Part shown: piece after piece, positions 1-8,690 of the stretch
How the letters are laid out: each line of letters begins with the position of its first letter
Position numbering within the stretch: position 1 is the first letter of the stretch
Origin: Mucilaginibacter corticis
GTDB taxonomy: Bacteria; Bacteroidota; Bacteroidia; Sphingobacteriales; Sphingobacteriaceae
Direction: 5' to 3'
Assembly: GCF_007558865.1 (NCBI RefSeq)
Contig: NZ_VLPK01000001.1
Location: 2,108,001 to 2,172,000 of the forward strand
DNA: 64,000 bases
Notes under the pieces: model-generated
Seen by the model: the letters and a program-made list of their open reading frames with translations, nothing else
What the model was told of the DNA's origin: nothing
Database searches by the model: none
Program-made: the position numbers and the translations under genes

Positions 1-190
1 CGGTAGCGCCTTCTTTTTGTTTGATCAGCATCTGGCGCAGCCAGCCTTCGGGCTTTATAGCGCCCAGTGGCAATTCAATATATGGGTTTTGCCTTAAAGG
101 GGCCTTGGCTTCAATAAAGTTTTGGCTACGGCCGATTTTTGGAACAATAGCTAAACAGACCAAGACAGCCGACAGATAGAAACATCTCAT
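1..190 (-). CDS. N-terminus of a GH127/DUF1680-like secreted protein (partial)
   Basis: Reading leftward from an ATG at 188-190, the first 63 codons are open and run off the window edge. The product begins with a hydrophobic signal-peptide-like stretch and continues with PYIELPLGAIKPEGWLRQM. This closely parallels the mature N-terminus of the GH127 protein encoded at 20873-23392 (AYVQLPLGSIKAKGWLLKQ), so a related beta-L-arabinofuranosidase-type or DUF1680-like hydrolase is the best guess. The family assignment rests on that short similarity only, as the catalytic part lies outside the window. It is transcribed in the same direction as the next three glycan-related genes. Confidence 0.55.
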   Translation of the reverse strand, partial: MRCFYLSAVLVCLAIVPKIGRSQNFIEAKAPLRQNPYIELPLGAIKPEGWLRQMLIKQKEGAT

Positions 191-259
191 AAAAAAGAAT
201 AATTTGCCCCTAACATAAGCAGATTTATTGAAAAATTGGCGTGTTAATTAATCGTCACG

Positions 260-326
260 GTAGAGACGCAATGCATTGCGTCTCTACAAAATATCCCATG
301 TAGAGACACAATACTTTGTGTCTCTT
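260..326. repeat. Two adjacent palindromes of one repeat family
   Basis: Positions 260-287 form a perfect palindrome with arms GTAGAGACGCAATG / CATTGCGTCTCTAC. Twelve bases later, 300-326 carries a variant with arms AGAGACACAA / TTTGTGTCTCT around a TAC loop. The two units share the TAGAGACRCAAT core and sit in the 144-bp gap between two leftward genes. They look like REP-type intergenic palindromes; neither is followed by a clear T-run, so a simple terminator role is less likely. Confidence 0.7.
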
Positions 327-334
327 ATTCACAC

Positions 335-781
335 CTACCTGATCACCCCGAACTTTTTCAAATACGTATACACATAACAACCAACACAAATCCCCGCCAA
401 TGATTCTAAAGCGGCACAGATCAGCAAAATAATCAGCATGACCACTGCAAGTGTAATAAGGTGAGCAATTAACGCCAGCGCGATAACAGCATTAAATATC
501 ATCCCCATCAAAGCCGCGAAACGTTTGGGCGCCCGGTCGGTAGGTTTGTTGCCGGTCCTGAATAATGTAACCAGCTTACCCGCCAAAAAGCTTAAGGGAC
601 TGTAATTATTGAAGTTGAACGTCCGCAATGAAAAATCGGCTAACAAAAACAGGGCTACGCCCCAGTTTAACTGCGCAAGGCATATTATGCCCAGTATCAG
701 CACCAAAAATGCCACCATGCGCGCACGATTCTCGTTGATCAGCACAAAGTCTACGGGGCAGTCTAAATTATTGTTGGCCAT
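335..781 (-). CDS. DUF4395 integral membrane protein
   Basis: The 148-residue protein opens with NNLDCPVDFVLINENRARM, the hallmark start of DUF4395 proteins, and ends with the conserved GICVGCYVYTYLKKFG segment containing a CxxC pair. In between are about four hydrophobic segments (roughly residues 21-50, 98-120 and 110-135), so it is an inner-membrane protein. The function of DUF4395 is not established; the conserved cysteines suggest a thiol or metal role, but this is inference. It lies 3 bp after the end of the broken GH172 gene and could be co-transcribed with it. Confidence 0.8.
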   Translation of the reverse strand: MANNNLDCPVDFVLINENRARMVAFLVLILGIICLAQLNWGVALFLLADFSLRTFNFNNYSPLSFLAGKLVTLFRTGNKPTDRAPKRFAALMGMIFNAVIALALIAHLITLAVVMLIILLICAALESLAGICVGCYVYTYLKKFGVIR

Positions 782-784
782 ATG

Positions 785-2376
785 TTATTGAGGTAACTTA
801 CCGGGGATGGATTGATGCGTTGCCGCGCTGCTTTTTGCGCCTTTTACGCCGTACCAGTAAGTGGTAGCGGCAAAATCGGCAAAGCCATCCTGCCAGCCCA
901 GGGTTTCTAAACTAAAACGGAAAGACTTGCTAAATGGTACAGCATCTAAATTACGGGTGCGCGTAAATGTATTGTAACCGAACGAATCGGCATTGTCTGC
1001 CCTTGGTGCGTTGGCAAATGGCGTTTGGTAAAGCACTACCGGCGCCCATGATGTATTGTAATAATCTTCGGTGCCTGTGCCATATTCAACCGGGAATTTC
1101 GCGCCGTCAACCCATAATTTCTGGTCGCCCTCGCCATACCAAACGTGCATGTGGTTATACACGGCAAAGGTTTCGCCTACAAAAACACCGCTGCCTTCAA
1201 TGGTGTTCAGGTCCCAATCCATGGGGTAGTTTTTATCTGTAGGGTACACCGGCACGTCAACCTGGCGCAGCGGTACGTTGTTTTGATTTTTCCAGTCGGC
1301 ATGAAAATACATACCTTGTTTTTTATTCCAGGCCCAGGTGCCGTTCCTGGCTTTTAGCAAAATGCTAACCCGTTTATCGCCCACATTTAATACTGTTATT
1401 TTGGCCGTATGCTGATAAGGCATTACCCAGCGACTGATCATTTCGCCATCCCCGGTTACTGTACGGTACCAGCTTTTTAAAGGCTTGCCGCCAACGCCCG
1501 AGCCTGAAAAATCACCAATGGGGCACCATACGGTTTGCTCGCCGTCAAACTCAATTTTCAGAACAGTCGACCGTAGCGCCTGCGCGTAATCTGCCGGGTT
1601 ATCAGTTTTTAATTTGATAGACAACATACGTATGCTGGACGAACCCGCAGGCAAGTTAACCAAGCCTCGCCATTTGGCGCTATTTGCTGATCGATATCAG
1701 TTGTACGGCCAATTAACACACTGTCAGGGTGCAGCAACTTGTCGTTTGTTTTGTCTACAAGCATTTTTAAATCATCCAGGTGTTTTTTTGAAAACGTTTT
1801 AGCCTGGTTAAGCTTAACATAATTGATCTGGTAATAACGAGGCTGATTGTCGGTATCCTTGTCCTCAAAAGTAACCTTGCAATGTTTGGCGTAAGGCATA
1901 GGCAGGTAAAGCGTGCTGCCGCCTTTTTCTTTAGGCTCATAACTTGAATGGGCTTGTAAAAGCGCGCGGCCTAAAGGCAGGCCTATCTTCATCAGGTCAT
2001 AGGCAGGTATGGTGATCTCAGGTTCCGGCTTGTTATCAAAATAGATGCGGATGATACCATTGCGCTTAAACGTAGTCAGCCAAAAGCGTACAATGGCACC
2101 GGGGCCTTCTACATCAAGCATTACATTTTCCTTGTGTCCGTTTACATCTTCTGTACGGATATATTGCGAAGCATCGCGATTGGTAAACCAGCCCGGCTGA
2201 TCAAAAGCTATTGAGCGGCGATCATAACTGCTGGCCTGGTATTCTTGTACAGAATCAGGCATTAATGTCCTGAACCTGTTATCTGTCATGGATATTAAAA
2301 GCGATTTGATTGTATCAACACCGCAGCCGGCCAGTAATACCAATGATAAGATCGTAAAGAGAAAACGTTTAAGCAT
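785..2376 (-). pseudogene. GH172/DUF2961 glycoside hydrolase lipoprotein, frameshifted
   Basis: Two leftward reading frames together make one DUF2961 protein. The 5' part (2376 down to about 1660) starts with a lipoprotein signal, MLKRFLFTILSLVLLAGCG, whose LAGC lipobox predicts a lipidated cysteine. The 3' part carries the rest of the family, including DGEMISRW, VDGAKFPVEYGTGTEDY and the C-terminal jelly-roll-like segment. The frame is lost at 1660-1661, where the coding strand reads TGGTTAAC; restoring one G gives EAWVNLPAGSSS, a continuous protein of about 530 residues. The downstream frame has only a TTG just at the break, so it is not an independent gene. DUF2961 corresponds to CAZy family GH172, which includes fructofuranosidase and arabinofuranosidase activities. 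Whether this is a real mutation or a sequence error cannot be told here. Confidence 0.8.
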
Positions 2377-2394
2377 ATGCGAAAAGAACCCCGG

Positions 2395-3225
2395 TTAATA
2401 TTTCTTCATGATCTTAACCAGCATATCGGCAATGCGCTGGTGCCCTTTGTCTGATGGGTGCAGGCCGTCATACACCCAGTTCATGGCATCAATGGGGTAG
2501 GGATAATCGTCCTTGTCCGGGTTTAAGGGGATATCGATATAGTCAGGATACTTGTAGTTTTTGTATTTGCCGGTTTTAGGGTCGCGCATGCGTTTAAAAT
2601 TTACAGCGTTGGTAAGGTTTGCGCCGCTTTTGTAATAAAGGTCAACTAGTTCAAAATGCTCTTTTTGGGCGATATCTTTAATAGCATCGGCATAAGCAGA
2701 TAACAGTACGCCCGAATTGTTTGGCTTGTAATCGCCGTGGATGGTGCTGTGGATATTGTTGATGTCTACATAGTCGGTCCGCTGAAAAGGGGTAATGAAG
2801 ATGATCACCGCGTGATCATTCAAACTCCTAATCTTATCCACCACGGTGCGGTATGATCCGTATGCTGTGGCGTTACCTGTAGCGTTTTTATAATCATCAT
2901 AAGTACCAATAGGCAGGTTGGTCCACCAGTCGTTGGTGCCTAAAAACACTGTATAGAAATCAGCCCTTTCAAGATTCAGATTATTGATGTTATCGGCAAT
3001 GCCTTTAATAGTCCAGCCCGGATATCCTTTATTGGCGAATTTTAGGTAAGGTAATTTCTCAACCACCCTGGTCATATAGCCCTTGGTTATGCGGTTTTTA
3101 GTTAACTCGGGCCTGGTATCAAGGAAGGTTATCGAATCGCCAATGGCCATCCAGTTTTTTTCTTTCTGCGGGGCGAAAGCGCTTAACAAGCCTATAAAGG
3201 CAACTAACAATAATACCTTTTTCAT
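2395..3225 (-). CDS. Secreted SGNH/GDSL-family hydrolase
   Basis: I place the start at the ATG at 3223-3225, because MKKVLLLVAFIGLLSAFA is a good signal peptide, whereas the longer frame adds ten residues before it. The mature part begins with block I, MAIGDSITF (nucleophile Ser31), followed by block III FLGTNDWW near residue 96 and block V DGLHPSDKGH near residue 252, giving a full Ser-Asp-His triad. SGNH hydrolases of this type remove acetyl or other acyl groups, often from polysaccharides. The gene lies 18 bp upstream of the GH172 gene in the same direction, so a joint role in removing decorated side chains is plausible but unproven. Confidence 0.87.
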   Translation of the reverse strand: MKKVLLLVAFIGLLSAFAPQKEKNWMAIGDSITFLDTRPELTKNRITKGYMTRVVEKLPYLKFANKGYPGWTIKGIADNINNLNLERADFYTVFLGTNDWWTNLPIGTYDDYKNATGNATAYGSYRTVVDKIRSLNDHAVIIFITPFQRTDYVDINNIHSTIHGDYKPNNSGVLLSAYADAIKDIAQKEHFELVDLYYKSGANLTNAVNFKRMRDPKTGKYKNYKYPDYIDIPLNPDKDDYPYPIDAMNWVYDGLHPSDKGHQRIADMLVKIMKKY

Positions 3226-3294
3226 ACGCGGATAATTGGTTTTTAACAAGCTCAAACTTAATAAACATCTGTTAAAATAGTAACAGACGTAGCG

Positions 3295-4608
3295 CTAATT
3301 TGTCAGGTCTTTCTTTTTAAACCACCGCATTATAAAATAGATCACGCAAACAATGGCAATAAAAATAGCGGTAGACAAGATCTCATTACCGCTAAGAGTG
3401 GTTAACAACCATATAATTGCAGCGATAGCAATTAGCGGAATTAATATCCCGCCCGGTATTCTGAATGTTTTTTCGGCCGAGGGGTCTGTTTGCCTCCTGA
3501 ACTTTAGCATGGCTAATATCACCGCCAGGTAGATGATCAGCAATGTACAACTGGCTAATATGGCCAGCTGTTTAAATCCGCCCGAAACTGAAAGTATAAA
3601 CTCAAGCGACGCGTACACGATCACCGCCATATAGGGTGTGGCATATTTTGGGTGCACCTTGGCCAGAAATTTAGGGAAAAGGCCATCCTTTGCACCTGCA
3701 TACAACAGGCGCGGCGTGGCCAGCATATCGCCGCTTTCATTACCCAGGCATGAAATAACAGCCGCCGCTACCAAAATAGTTGCGCCAACCGGCCCGATAA
3801 TATCCTCGGCCACGGCTGCCAGCGGGGCGGCTTTATAAGCGCTTATGTGCGTGCCCAATATCCCCTGGGTGACCACTTGCAGGGCAATATAAATGATATA
3901 CGCGGTTATGCTCCCGAGAAAAACACCGCGGGGGATGGTTTTTGTGGGATCTTTTATCTCGCCGCTTGAACTGAGCGAGGTTTCAAAACCTACAAAGGCA
4001 AAGAAAAGAGCCAATACACTACTGCCCGTTGTTTGCAGCGTAGGTAAATGGTCCCAGTGTAAATTATTGGTTTTGATATGGCTTATACCAAAAATGGCTA
4101 TCGCTATCAGCGGGACGATCTTTATGACTGTTATATAAGTGACAAACTTTACACTGTTTTTTGCACCCGTTACATTAATAATAACCAAGCTGCCAAGCAA
4201 TACAAAAAAGAGCAAGCCACGCATTACAGGGTTTAAAAAAACGGGGAACAGCACGGCAAGCGAGTCGGCAAGGACATTCCATATAGCGGCGCTGCCTAAA
4301 ACACCCCAGCCAAAAAAGAACAGCCAGTTAATAATAAACCCCGCCAGCGGGCCAAAGGCTTTTTCTACATAGATGTATGAGCCGCCGCTTTCGGTTATCT
4401 TGGTGCCTATTTCCATGTAGCAAAGCATAATGCTTATTACTATTAAGCCGCAAAGTACATAGGCCAACACGCCCGAAGCGCCCATTGCTATACCCACTAC
4501 AGCCGGCAAAGCAAAAATACCCGCCCCAATGGTATTATTCACTACTGTAGCTGCCAGGCTTGGTATGCCTATAACACGCTTTAAGCCATCGTTATCGTTT
4601 AAACCCAT
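3295..4608 (-). CDS. APC-family amino acid permease
   Basis: The 437-residue protein is almost wholly hydrophobic, with about 12 membrane segments, and has the typical APC start: TVVNNTIGAGIFALPAVVG, in which the GAGIF motif in helix 1 lines the substrate site. FFAFVGFETSLSSSGEIKDPTKTIPRG (read as two parts) marks the conserved helix 6 region. It should be an inner-membrane secondary transporter of amino acids or related amines; the sequence does not identify the substrate. It is separated by 69 bp from the SGNH gene downstream and 129 bp from the Crp/Fnr gene upstream, and looks like a single transcription unit. Confidence 0.85.
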   Translation of the reverse strand: MGLNDNDGLKRVIGIPSLAATVVNNTIGAGIFALPAVVGIAMGASGVLAYVLCGLIVISIMLCYMEIGTKITESGGSYIYVEKAFGPLAGFIINWLFFFGWGVLGSAAIWNVLADSLAVLFPVFLNPVMRGLLFFVLLGSLVIINVTGAKNSVKFVTYITVIKIVPLIAIAIFGISHIKTNNLHWDHLPTLQTTGSSVLALFFAFVGFETSLSSSGEIKDPTKTIPRGVFLGSITAYIIYIALQVVTQGILGTHISAYKAAPLAAVAEDIIGPVGATILVAAAVISCLGNESGDMLATPRLLYAGAKDGLFPKFLAKVHPKYATPYMAVIVYASLEFILSVSGGFKQLAILASCTLLIIYLAVILAMLKFRRQTDPSAEKTFRIPGGILIPLIAIAAIIWLLTTLSGNEILSTAIFIAIVCVIYFIMRWFKKKDLTN

Positions 4609-4707
4609 AATAGTCTGTTATTAAGGGTATAAGATATTAAATTAAATGGCTAAATAAGAAATTTACAAGTTATTTGCCGAAGTTGTAATCTGAAATTTAA
4701 TTCTTTA

Positions 4708-4734
4708 TAGCGATGGGTTTTAAACCCGTCGCTA
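4708..4734. repeat. Intergenic palindrome, family shared with 23513-23543
   Basis: The 27-bp sequence has arms TAGCGATGGGTTT and AAACCCGTCGCTA around a single T, with one mismatched pair. A near-identical copy with perfect arms lies at 23513-23543, also between two leftward genes. Here it begins 3 bp after the Crp/Fnr stop codon. Neither side has a T-run, so it is better described as a dispersed palindromic repeat than as an intrinsic terminator, although it may still protect the 3' end of the mRNA. Confidence 0.7.
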
Positions 4735-4737
4735 TGA

Positions 4738-5304
4738 TTAACCCAACCTGCTCAGCGACTCCCTTGAAACACCCAGATAAGCGGCAATGAGTTGTTTGGG
4801 TACCAGGTTGTACAGTTCGGGGTAAAGTTTCATCAGGTCCTGGTAGCGGCCTTTTACGTCGTTGTTCATGAAGGACAGCAGGCGTTTATTGGCTGCAACA
4901 TAACCCCTGTACGTGCGCCAGCGGAAGAAATGCTCTACCTGGTGGATCTCTTTACACAACTTCTCGCGGTCATCACTGCTGAGCTCGAGTACCTCTGCAT
5001 CGGCAATACAATCAACACCGGTAGTAGCTTTAACATGATAGTACAAACCATTATAATCTGATGCCCACCAATTAGGCATAGCAAACATCAGAATAAACAT
5101 TTTCAGATCATCATTGATATGGAACGACTTTAAACAACCGCTTACTACAAAATATTCGGCGTTAACATCATCACCCACCGCAATAACCGTTTGTCCTTTT
5201 TTAAAGGACATCGGTTTAAAATGCGAGAATACATAAGCGAATTCTTCGTCGGTAAGGGCTATCTGCTTTAAAAAATGTTGTTTTAATACTTCCTCGGCTT
5301 GCAT
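4738..5304 (-). CDS. Crp/Fnr-family transcriptional regulator
   Basis: The 188-residue protein has an N-terminal cyclic-nucleotide-binding-like beta roll (about residues 25-120, with FKKGQTVIAVGDDVNAEYFV and the conserved WWASDYN segment of the Bacteroidota group) and a short C-terminal helix-turn-helix, PKQLIAAYLGVSRESLSRLG. The recognition helix SRESLSR keeps the Arg, Glu and Arg seen at the DNA-contacting positions of E. coli CRP (SRETVGR), which suits the two TGTGA-N6-TCACA palindromes in front of the operon at 8431-8483. It is the last gene of a leftward run SDR, PEP-mutase-like, MFS and regulator, 34 bp after the MFS gene, so it probably controls its own operon. The effector ligand is unknown. 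Confidence 0.87.
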   Translation of the reverse strand: MQAEEVLKQHFLKQIALTDEEFAYVFSHFKPMSFKKGQTVIAVGDDVNAEYFVVSGCLKSFHINDDLKMFILMFAMPNWWASDYNGLYYHVKATTGVDCIADAEVLELSSDDREKLCKEIHQVEHFFRWRTYRGYVAANKRLLSFMNNDVKGRYQDLMKLYPELYNLVPKQLIAAYLGVSRESLSRLG

Positions 5305-5338
5305 CCGATAAAGTTACATTTCCCGTCAGATATTTTTA

Positions 5339-6751
5339 TTATTCGGCGGCATGTGTAATGGTGTTATTTTGCACTGTCTTAGGTAAACAAAACAACATAA
5401 TGCTCACCAATACACCACAGCCTATCTGAACCGCCAATGCATAATGGTAAGCTAATTGAACGCTGTGTGTGTTATCAACCAAGTAAAAGTATAACCCGCC
5501 GATAAGGCAAATACCAAGCGCTGATGCTGTTTGCTGTACCGTTGAATAAACCCCTGCGGCTGCGCCTGCAAATGCGGGCGGCAGGCTGCGCAGTGCCACG
5601 TTTAGCAATGAGGGCAACACCAGCCCATTACCTAAACCGTAAGTAGCCTGTAGTATAAAAAGCGCTGCCACGCCGGCGCCGGTCTTGAAAAATACAATCT
5701 GTAATGCAAAAGTGATCAGGATAACGGCTACACCAACCTGCAAAACTACCGTGCCATAACGCGGAACCAACCTGCCTGCCACAACAGAGCTTATGGTGAA
5801 CAGTATGCCCGGGGCAACAAAATATAAGCCGGCTACTAATGGGTGCAAGCCAAGCCCTGTTTGTAAAAACACCGCGCTTAAAAACAGGTAACAGGTATGC
5901 AGCATAAAATGAAACAGAACCGCGCCAAGGCCAATGTTAAAATCCCTGAAAGCAAACAAGCCTTCGTCTATCAGTAAAGCTTTGCCGTCTGCTTTTTTAC
6001 GGCGCTGATCTTTGAAAAAATAAACAAATATCAAAACAGAGCCTATAAGCAATGCGAAACTCCACCATGGCCAGCCTGATTCCCTGCCCTGTATCAACGG
6101 GTAGATGAGGCAAAAAAGACCGATAGTAAGAATAGCTACGCCGGGCAGGTCCATTTTTGCGCCTTTGTGGCTTTCAGTTTCGGGCAGATACCTGTGCGCA
6201 GCCAATAACGCAAGCACACCGATAGGCAAATTGATCAGGAATATCAGCCGCCAGCCTTCTACAAAAAAATGGCCGCCTGCAAAATAGCCGCCCATCACCT
6301 GGCCGATGATGGAGGCCATGCCAAGCGTAATACCAAACCAGCCGAAAGCTTTTGATCTTTCTTTGGCATCAGGAAACAGCACTTGTATAAATGCTATTGC
6401 CTGCGGCACCATAAAAGCGGCACTTACACCTTGCAGAAAACGCATGGCGTTAAGTTCCAAAGGTGTTTGTGACAGACCACATAAACACGAGAATATGGTA
6501 AAACCTATCATTCCCCATGAAAATATGCGCTTGCGGCCAAAGTGATCGCCGGAGCGACCACCGGTGATGAGGAAAGAAGCATACCCCAGCAGGTATCCCG
6601 CTATAACCAGTTGTACCTGCGCATTATCCGCGTGGATCCCCGCTTTAATTGAGGGTATGGCCACATTGATAATAAAAATATCAATTACAGAAAGTAATGG
6701 CGCGGTCAATACGATGGCCAGCGCCAACCAGGGTGAAACATGCTTATTCAT
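5339..6751 (-). CDS. DHA2-family MFS efflux transporter
   Basis: I take the ATG at 6749-6751 (MNKHVSPWLALAIVL) as start; it overlaps the upstream gene by 8 bp as ATGAATAA, a normal coupling arrangement. The 470-residue product has about 14 hydrophobic segments, the DHA2 number. It carries the MFS signatures LSVIDIFIINVAIPSI (helix 1, with the acidic residue typical of drug/proton antiporters), GRSGDHFGRKRIF (loop 2-3) and a proline/glycine-rich helix 5. It should export a toxic compound using the proton gradient. Its place between a PEP-mutase-like enzyme, an SDR and a regulator fits a stress- or xenobiotic-responsive operon. Confidence 0.87.
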   Translation of the reverse strand: MNKHVSPWLALAIVLTAPLLSVIDIFIINVAIPSIKAGIHADNAQVQLVIAGYLLGYASFLITGGRSGDHFGRKRIFSWGMIGFTIFSCLCGLSQTPLELNAMRFLQGVSAAFMVPQAIAFIQVLFPDAKERSKAFGWFGITLGMASIIGQVMGGYFAGGHFFVEGWRLIFLINLPIGVLALLAAHRYLPETESHKGAKMDLPGVAILTIGLFCLIYPLIQGRESGWPWWSFALLIGSVLIFVYFFKDQRRKKADGKALLIDEGLFAFRDFNIGLGAVLFHFMLHTCYLFLSAVFLQTGLGLHPLVAGLYFVAPGILFTISSVVAGRLVPRYGTVVLQVGVAVILITFALQIVFFKTGAGVAALFILQATYGLGNGLVLPSLLNVALRSLPPAFAGAAAGVYSTVQQTASALGICLIGGLYFYLVDNTHSVQLAYHYALAVQIGCGVLVSIMLFCLPKTVQNNTITHAAE

Positions 6752-7547
6752 TTGAAAGCAAAGATTGAAGATTGATAATTTGTGCCGCGTCGGTATCAAA
6801 AACAGAAGAATCTCCGGTTGTTAAGAAATCACCGGCAATTTTGGCTGTAGCCTGCCAGGCAATTTGTGATACACCTGTACCTACGCTTAGTCTTTTCACA
6901 CCCAGATTAGCCAACCTGTCGGCTTTAGGCAGTCCCGGCATAGCCATTACGTTTAAAGGTAAGGATGTGTTTTCTGCAATATGGGCAATCTCTTCGCCGT
7001 TGGTGATCACCGGTACAAATAATCCGCCGGCACCGGCTTCGGCATATAGCTTTGCGCGACGGATGGTTTCTAATACCTGTTGATCAGCAGGCACCAGCGT
7101 GGCAAGATAAACGTCTGTACGCGCGTTGATGTATAAGCCTGATCCGTGAGACTCCACTACCCGTTTAATAGCCTCGATCTTTTTCGCCAATAGGTCCGGG
7201 CTGTCTTTACCATCTTCCAAATTGATGCCTGCTACACCTGCATCCAGTAATGGTTTAATGTTTTCGGCGACTGTTGACGGGTCATCGCTGTACCCATTTT
7301 CAAAATCTACCGATAACGGTACATTAATAACACGGGCGATACGCTGTGCTGCGTCAGCATTCAATTTGGCGGTCATTTTATAACCATCGGTATAACCTAA
7401 ACTCCATGCAACGCCTGCACTGGTAGTAGCGATAGCTTTGGCACCGGCTTGTTCAATAATTTTTGCGCTGGCCGCATCCCAGGCATTTGCTAACAGTAGC
7501 GGAGTAGCCTGCCTGTGCAGGCTACTGAATTTTTCAAAATTGTTCAT
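6744..7547 (-). CDS. Isocitrate lyase/PEP mutase superfamily enzyme
   Basis: The chosen start is the ATG at 7545-7547 (MNNFEKFSSLHRQATPLLL); the longer frame only adds 19 unrelated residues. The 267-residue protein has the TIM-barrel signatures of this superfamily: LLLANAWDAASAKIIEQAG, VDFENGYSDDPS, AGINLEDGKDSP and the INARTDVYL strand. These include the acidic residues that bind the essential magnesium. The superfamily forms or breaks C-C or C-P bonds of 2-oxo or carboxylic acids. The lyase cysteine-containing KKCGH loop of true isocitrate lyases is absent, so the exact reaction stays open. It lies 11 bp after the SDR gene. Confidence 0.83.
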   Translation of the reverse strand: MNNFEKFSSLHRQATPLLLANAWDAASAKIIEQAGAKAIATTSAGVAWSLGYTDGYKMTAKLNADAAQRIARVINVPLSVDFENGYSDDPSTVAENIKPLLDAGVAGINLEDGKDSPDLLAKKIEAIKRVVESHGSGLYINARTDVYLATLVPADQQVLETIRRAKLYAEAGAGGLFVPVITNGEEIAHIAENTSLPLNVMAMPGLPKADRLANLGVKRLSVGTGVSQIAWQATAKIAGDFLTTGDSSVFDTDAAQIINLQSLLSNE

Positions 7548-7558
7548 GATCTTAAAAA

Positions 7559-8377
7559 TTATAGTCCGTGTGCCTGATCTGATACTTCTTTCCATGCGTT
7601 CCATTCGGCCCAGCGCGATTCGTAATTTTGTTGTACAAATGGATAAGCTATCTTGCCCAAAAATAACCTTAACGGAGGATTTTCGGCATCTATTAACTTC
7701 AATACGGCATCTGTTGTTGCTTCGGGGTTACCATAAAAATCAGCAGGGAAACTACCAAACAGGTCTGTTTTTACCTTGTCATAAAGCGGGTTGGCTTCTG
7801 TTTGTACTGCTGACGCGCCGCCCCAGTCGGTAGAAAACCCGTTTGGTTCAACCAATGAAACTTTGATACCAAACTGTGCTACTTCCGGTGCAAGCGATTC
7901 GGTCAAGCCTTCTACCGCAAATTTCGAGGCATTGTAAAGCCCTAATATCGGCAAGGTTACCACACCCAAAACACTTGATACCTGGATAATGTGCCCGCTT
8001 TTTTGTTCGCGCATAACGGGGATAATGGCTTGTGTTACCCATAATAAGCCAAAGAAATTGGTTTCCATTTGTTCGCGTGCCTGTTGTTCGGTAGTTTCTT
8101 CAACCGCGCCAAATAAGCCAAAGCCCGCGTTGTTGATCAGTACATCTATCCGGCCGAAATGATCCTTGCCGGCTTTAACAGCCGCAAATACGGCTTCGCG
8201 GTCATTAACATCCAGTTTCAGCGGCAAAATGTTTTCGCCATACTGTTGTACCAGGTCATCTAAATTGCTAAGGTTGCGTGCGGTGGCTATTACTTTATCG
8301 CCACGTTTTAAAAATGCTTCGGCCCAGATCTTACCAAATCCTTTTGAAGCGCCTGTGATAAAAATTGTCTTTTTCAT
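7559..8377 (-). CDS. SDR-family NAD(P)-dependent oxidoreductase
   Basis: Translation is taken from the ATG at 8375-8377, giving MKKTIFITGASKGFGKIW with the TGxxxGxG cofactor motif near the very N-terminus as usual. NNAGFGLFG, the catalytic serine in IQVSSVLG and the YNASK active-site motif (Tyr and Lys) are all present, so the 272-residue enzyme should be an active short-chain dehydrogenase/reductase. It heads the leftward operon and is the gene closest to the two CRP-like palindromes, which lie 54-106 bp upstream of its start. The substrate is unknown. Confidence 0.88.
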   Translation of the reverse strand: MKKTIFITGASKGFGKIWAEAFLKRGDKVIATARNLSNLDDLVQQYGENILPLKLDVNDREAVFAAVKAGKDHFGRIDVLINNAGFGLFGAVEETTEQQAREQMETNFFGLLWVTQAIIPVMREQKSGHIIQVSSVLGVVTLPILGLYNASKFAVEGLTESLAPEVAQFGIKVSLVEPNGFSTDWGGASAVQTEANPLYDKVKTDLFGSFPADFYGNPEATTDAVLKLIDAENPPLRLFLGKIAYPFVQQNYESRWAEWNAWKEVSDQAHGL

Positions 8378-8430
8378 TGTTTTTGATTGTTTTGTTGACA
8401 CAAAATTGCAGCAGAAAAAGACAGAAGTTG

Positions 8431-8446
8431 TGTGACGTAAGTCACA
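8431..8446. promoter_or_regulatory. CRP-like operator, promoter-proximal copy
   Basis: TGTGACGTAAGTCACA is a match to TGTGA-N6-TCACA with both half-sites perfect. It lies 54 bp upstream of the SDR start codon, in the 313-bp gap between divergent genes, and pairs with a second site at 8468-8483. The rest of that gap shows nothing else I recognise. The Crp/Fnr protein encoded at the end of the operon is the natural candidate ligand. Confidence 0.75.
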
Positions 8447-8467
8447 TTCACGGCAGCGCGGTAATTA

Positions 8468-8483
8468 TGTGACATACGTCACA
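8468..8483. promoter_or_regulatory. CRP-like operator, distal copy
   Basis: TGTGACATACGTCACA again fits TGTGA-N6-TCACA perfectly. Its centre is 37 bp from the centre of the first site, so both could be occupied at the same time. It is 208 bp from the start of the rightward DUF2723 gene, which makes the leftward operon the likelier target. Confidence 0.75.
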
Positions 8484-8690
8484 ATTTTACTGTTCTTACA
8501 CTTCTGATAAGAAGCTATCATAGTAGCTATTAAGGCTGTACGTTAAAATGGTCCCACGAGGAAGCGTCATGGTAAATGTTATCAAAACGTTAAATAAAGT
8601 TAAAAGATGTTAAACTCAAGCTGTTCATTTTAAACAGGTTATAAAAAGGCAGATATTTAGGTCATGATAAAACCTTTACACTAAAATCTT

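Noticed and set aside
260..326. CRISPR-like array
   Set aside because: There are only two palindromic units with 12 bp between them and no cas gene in the window.
785..1663. The 3' part of the GH172 gene as an independent gene
   Set aside because: Its only start is a TTG at the frameshift point and it lacks the N-terminal half of the family; the upstream frame supplies exactly the missing part.
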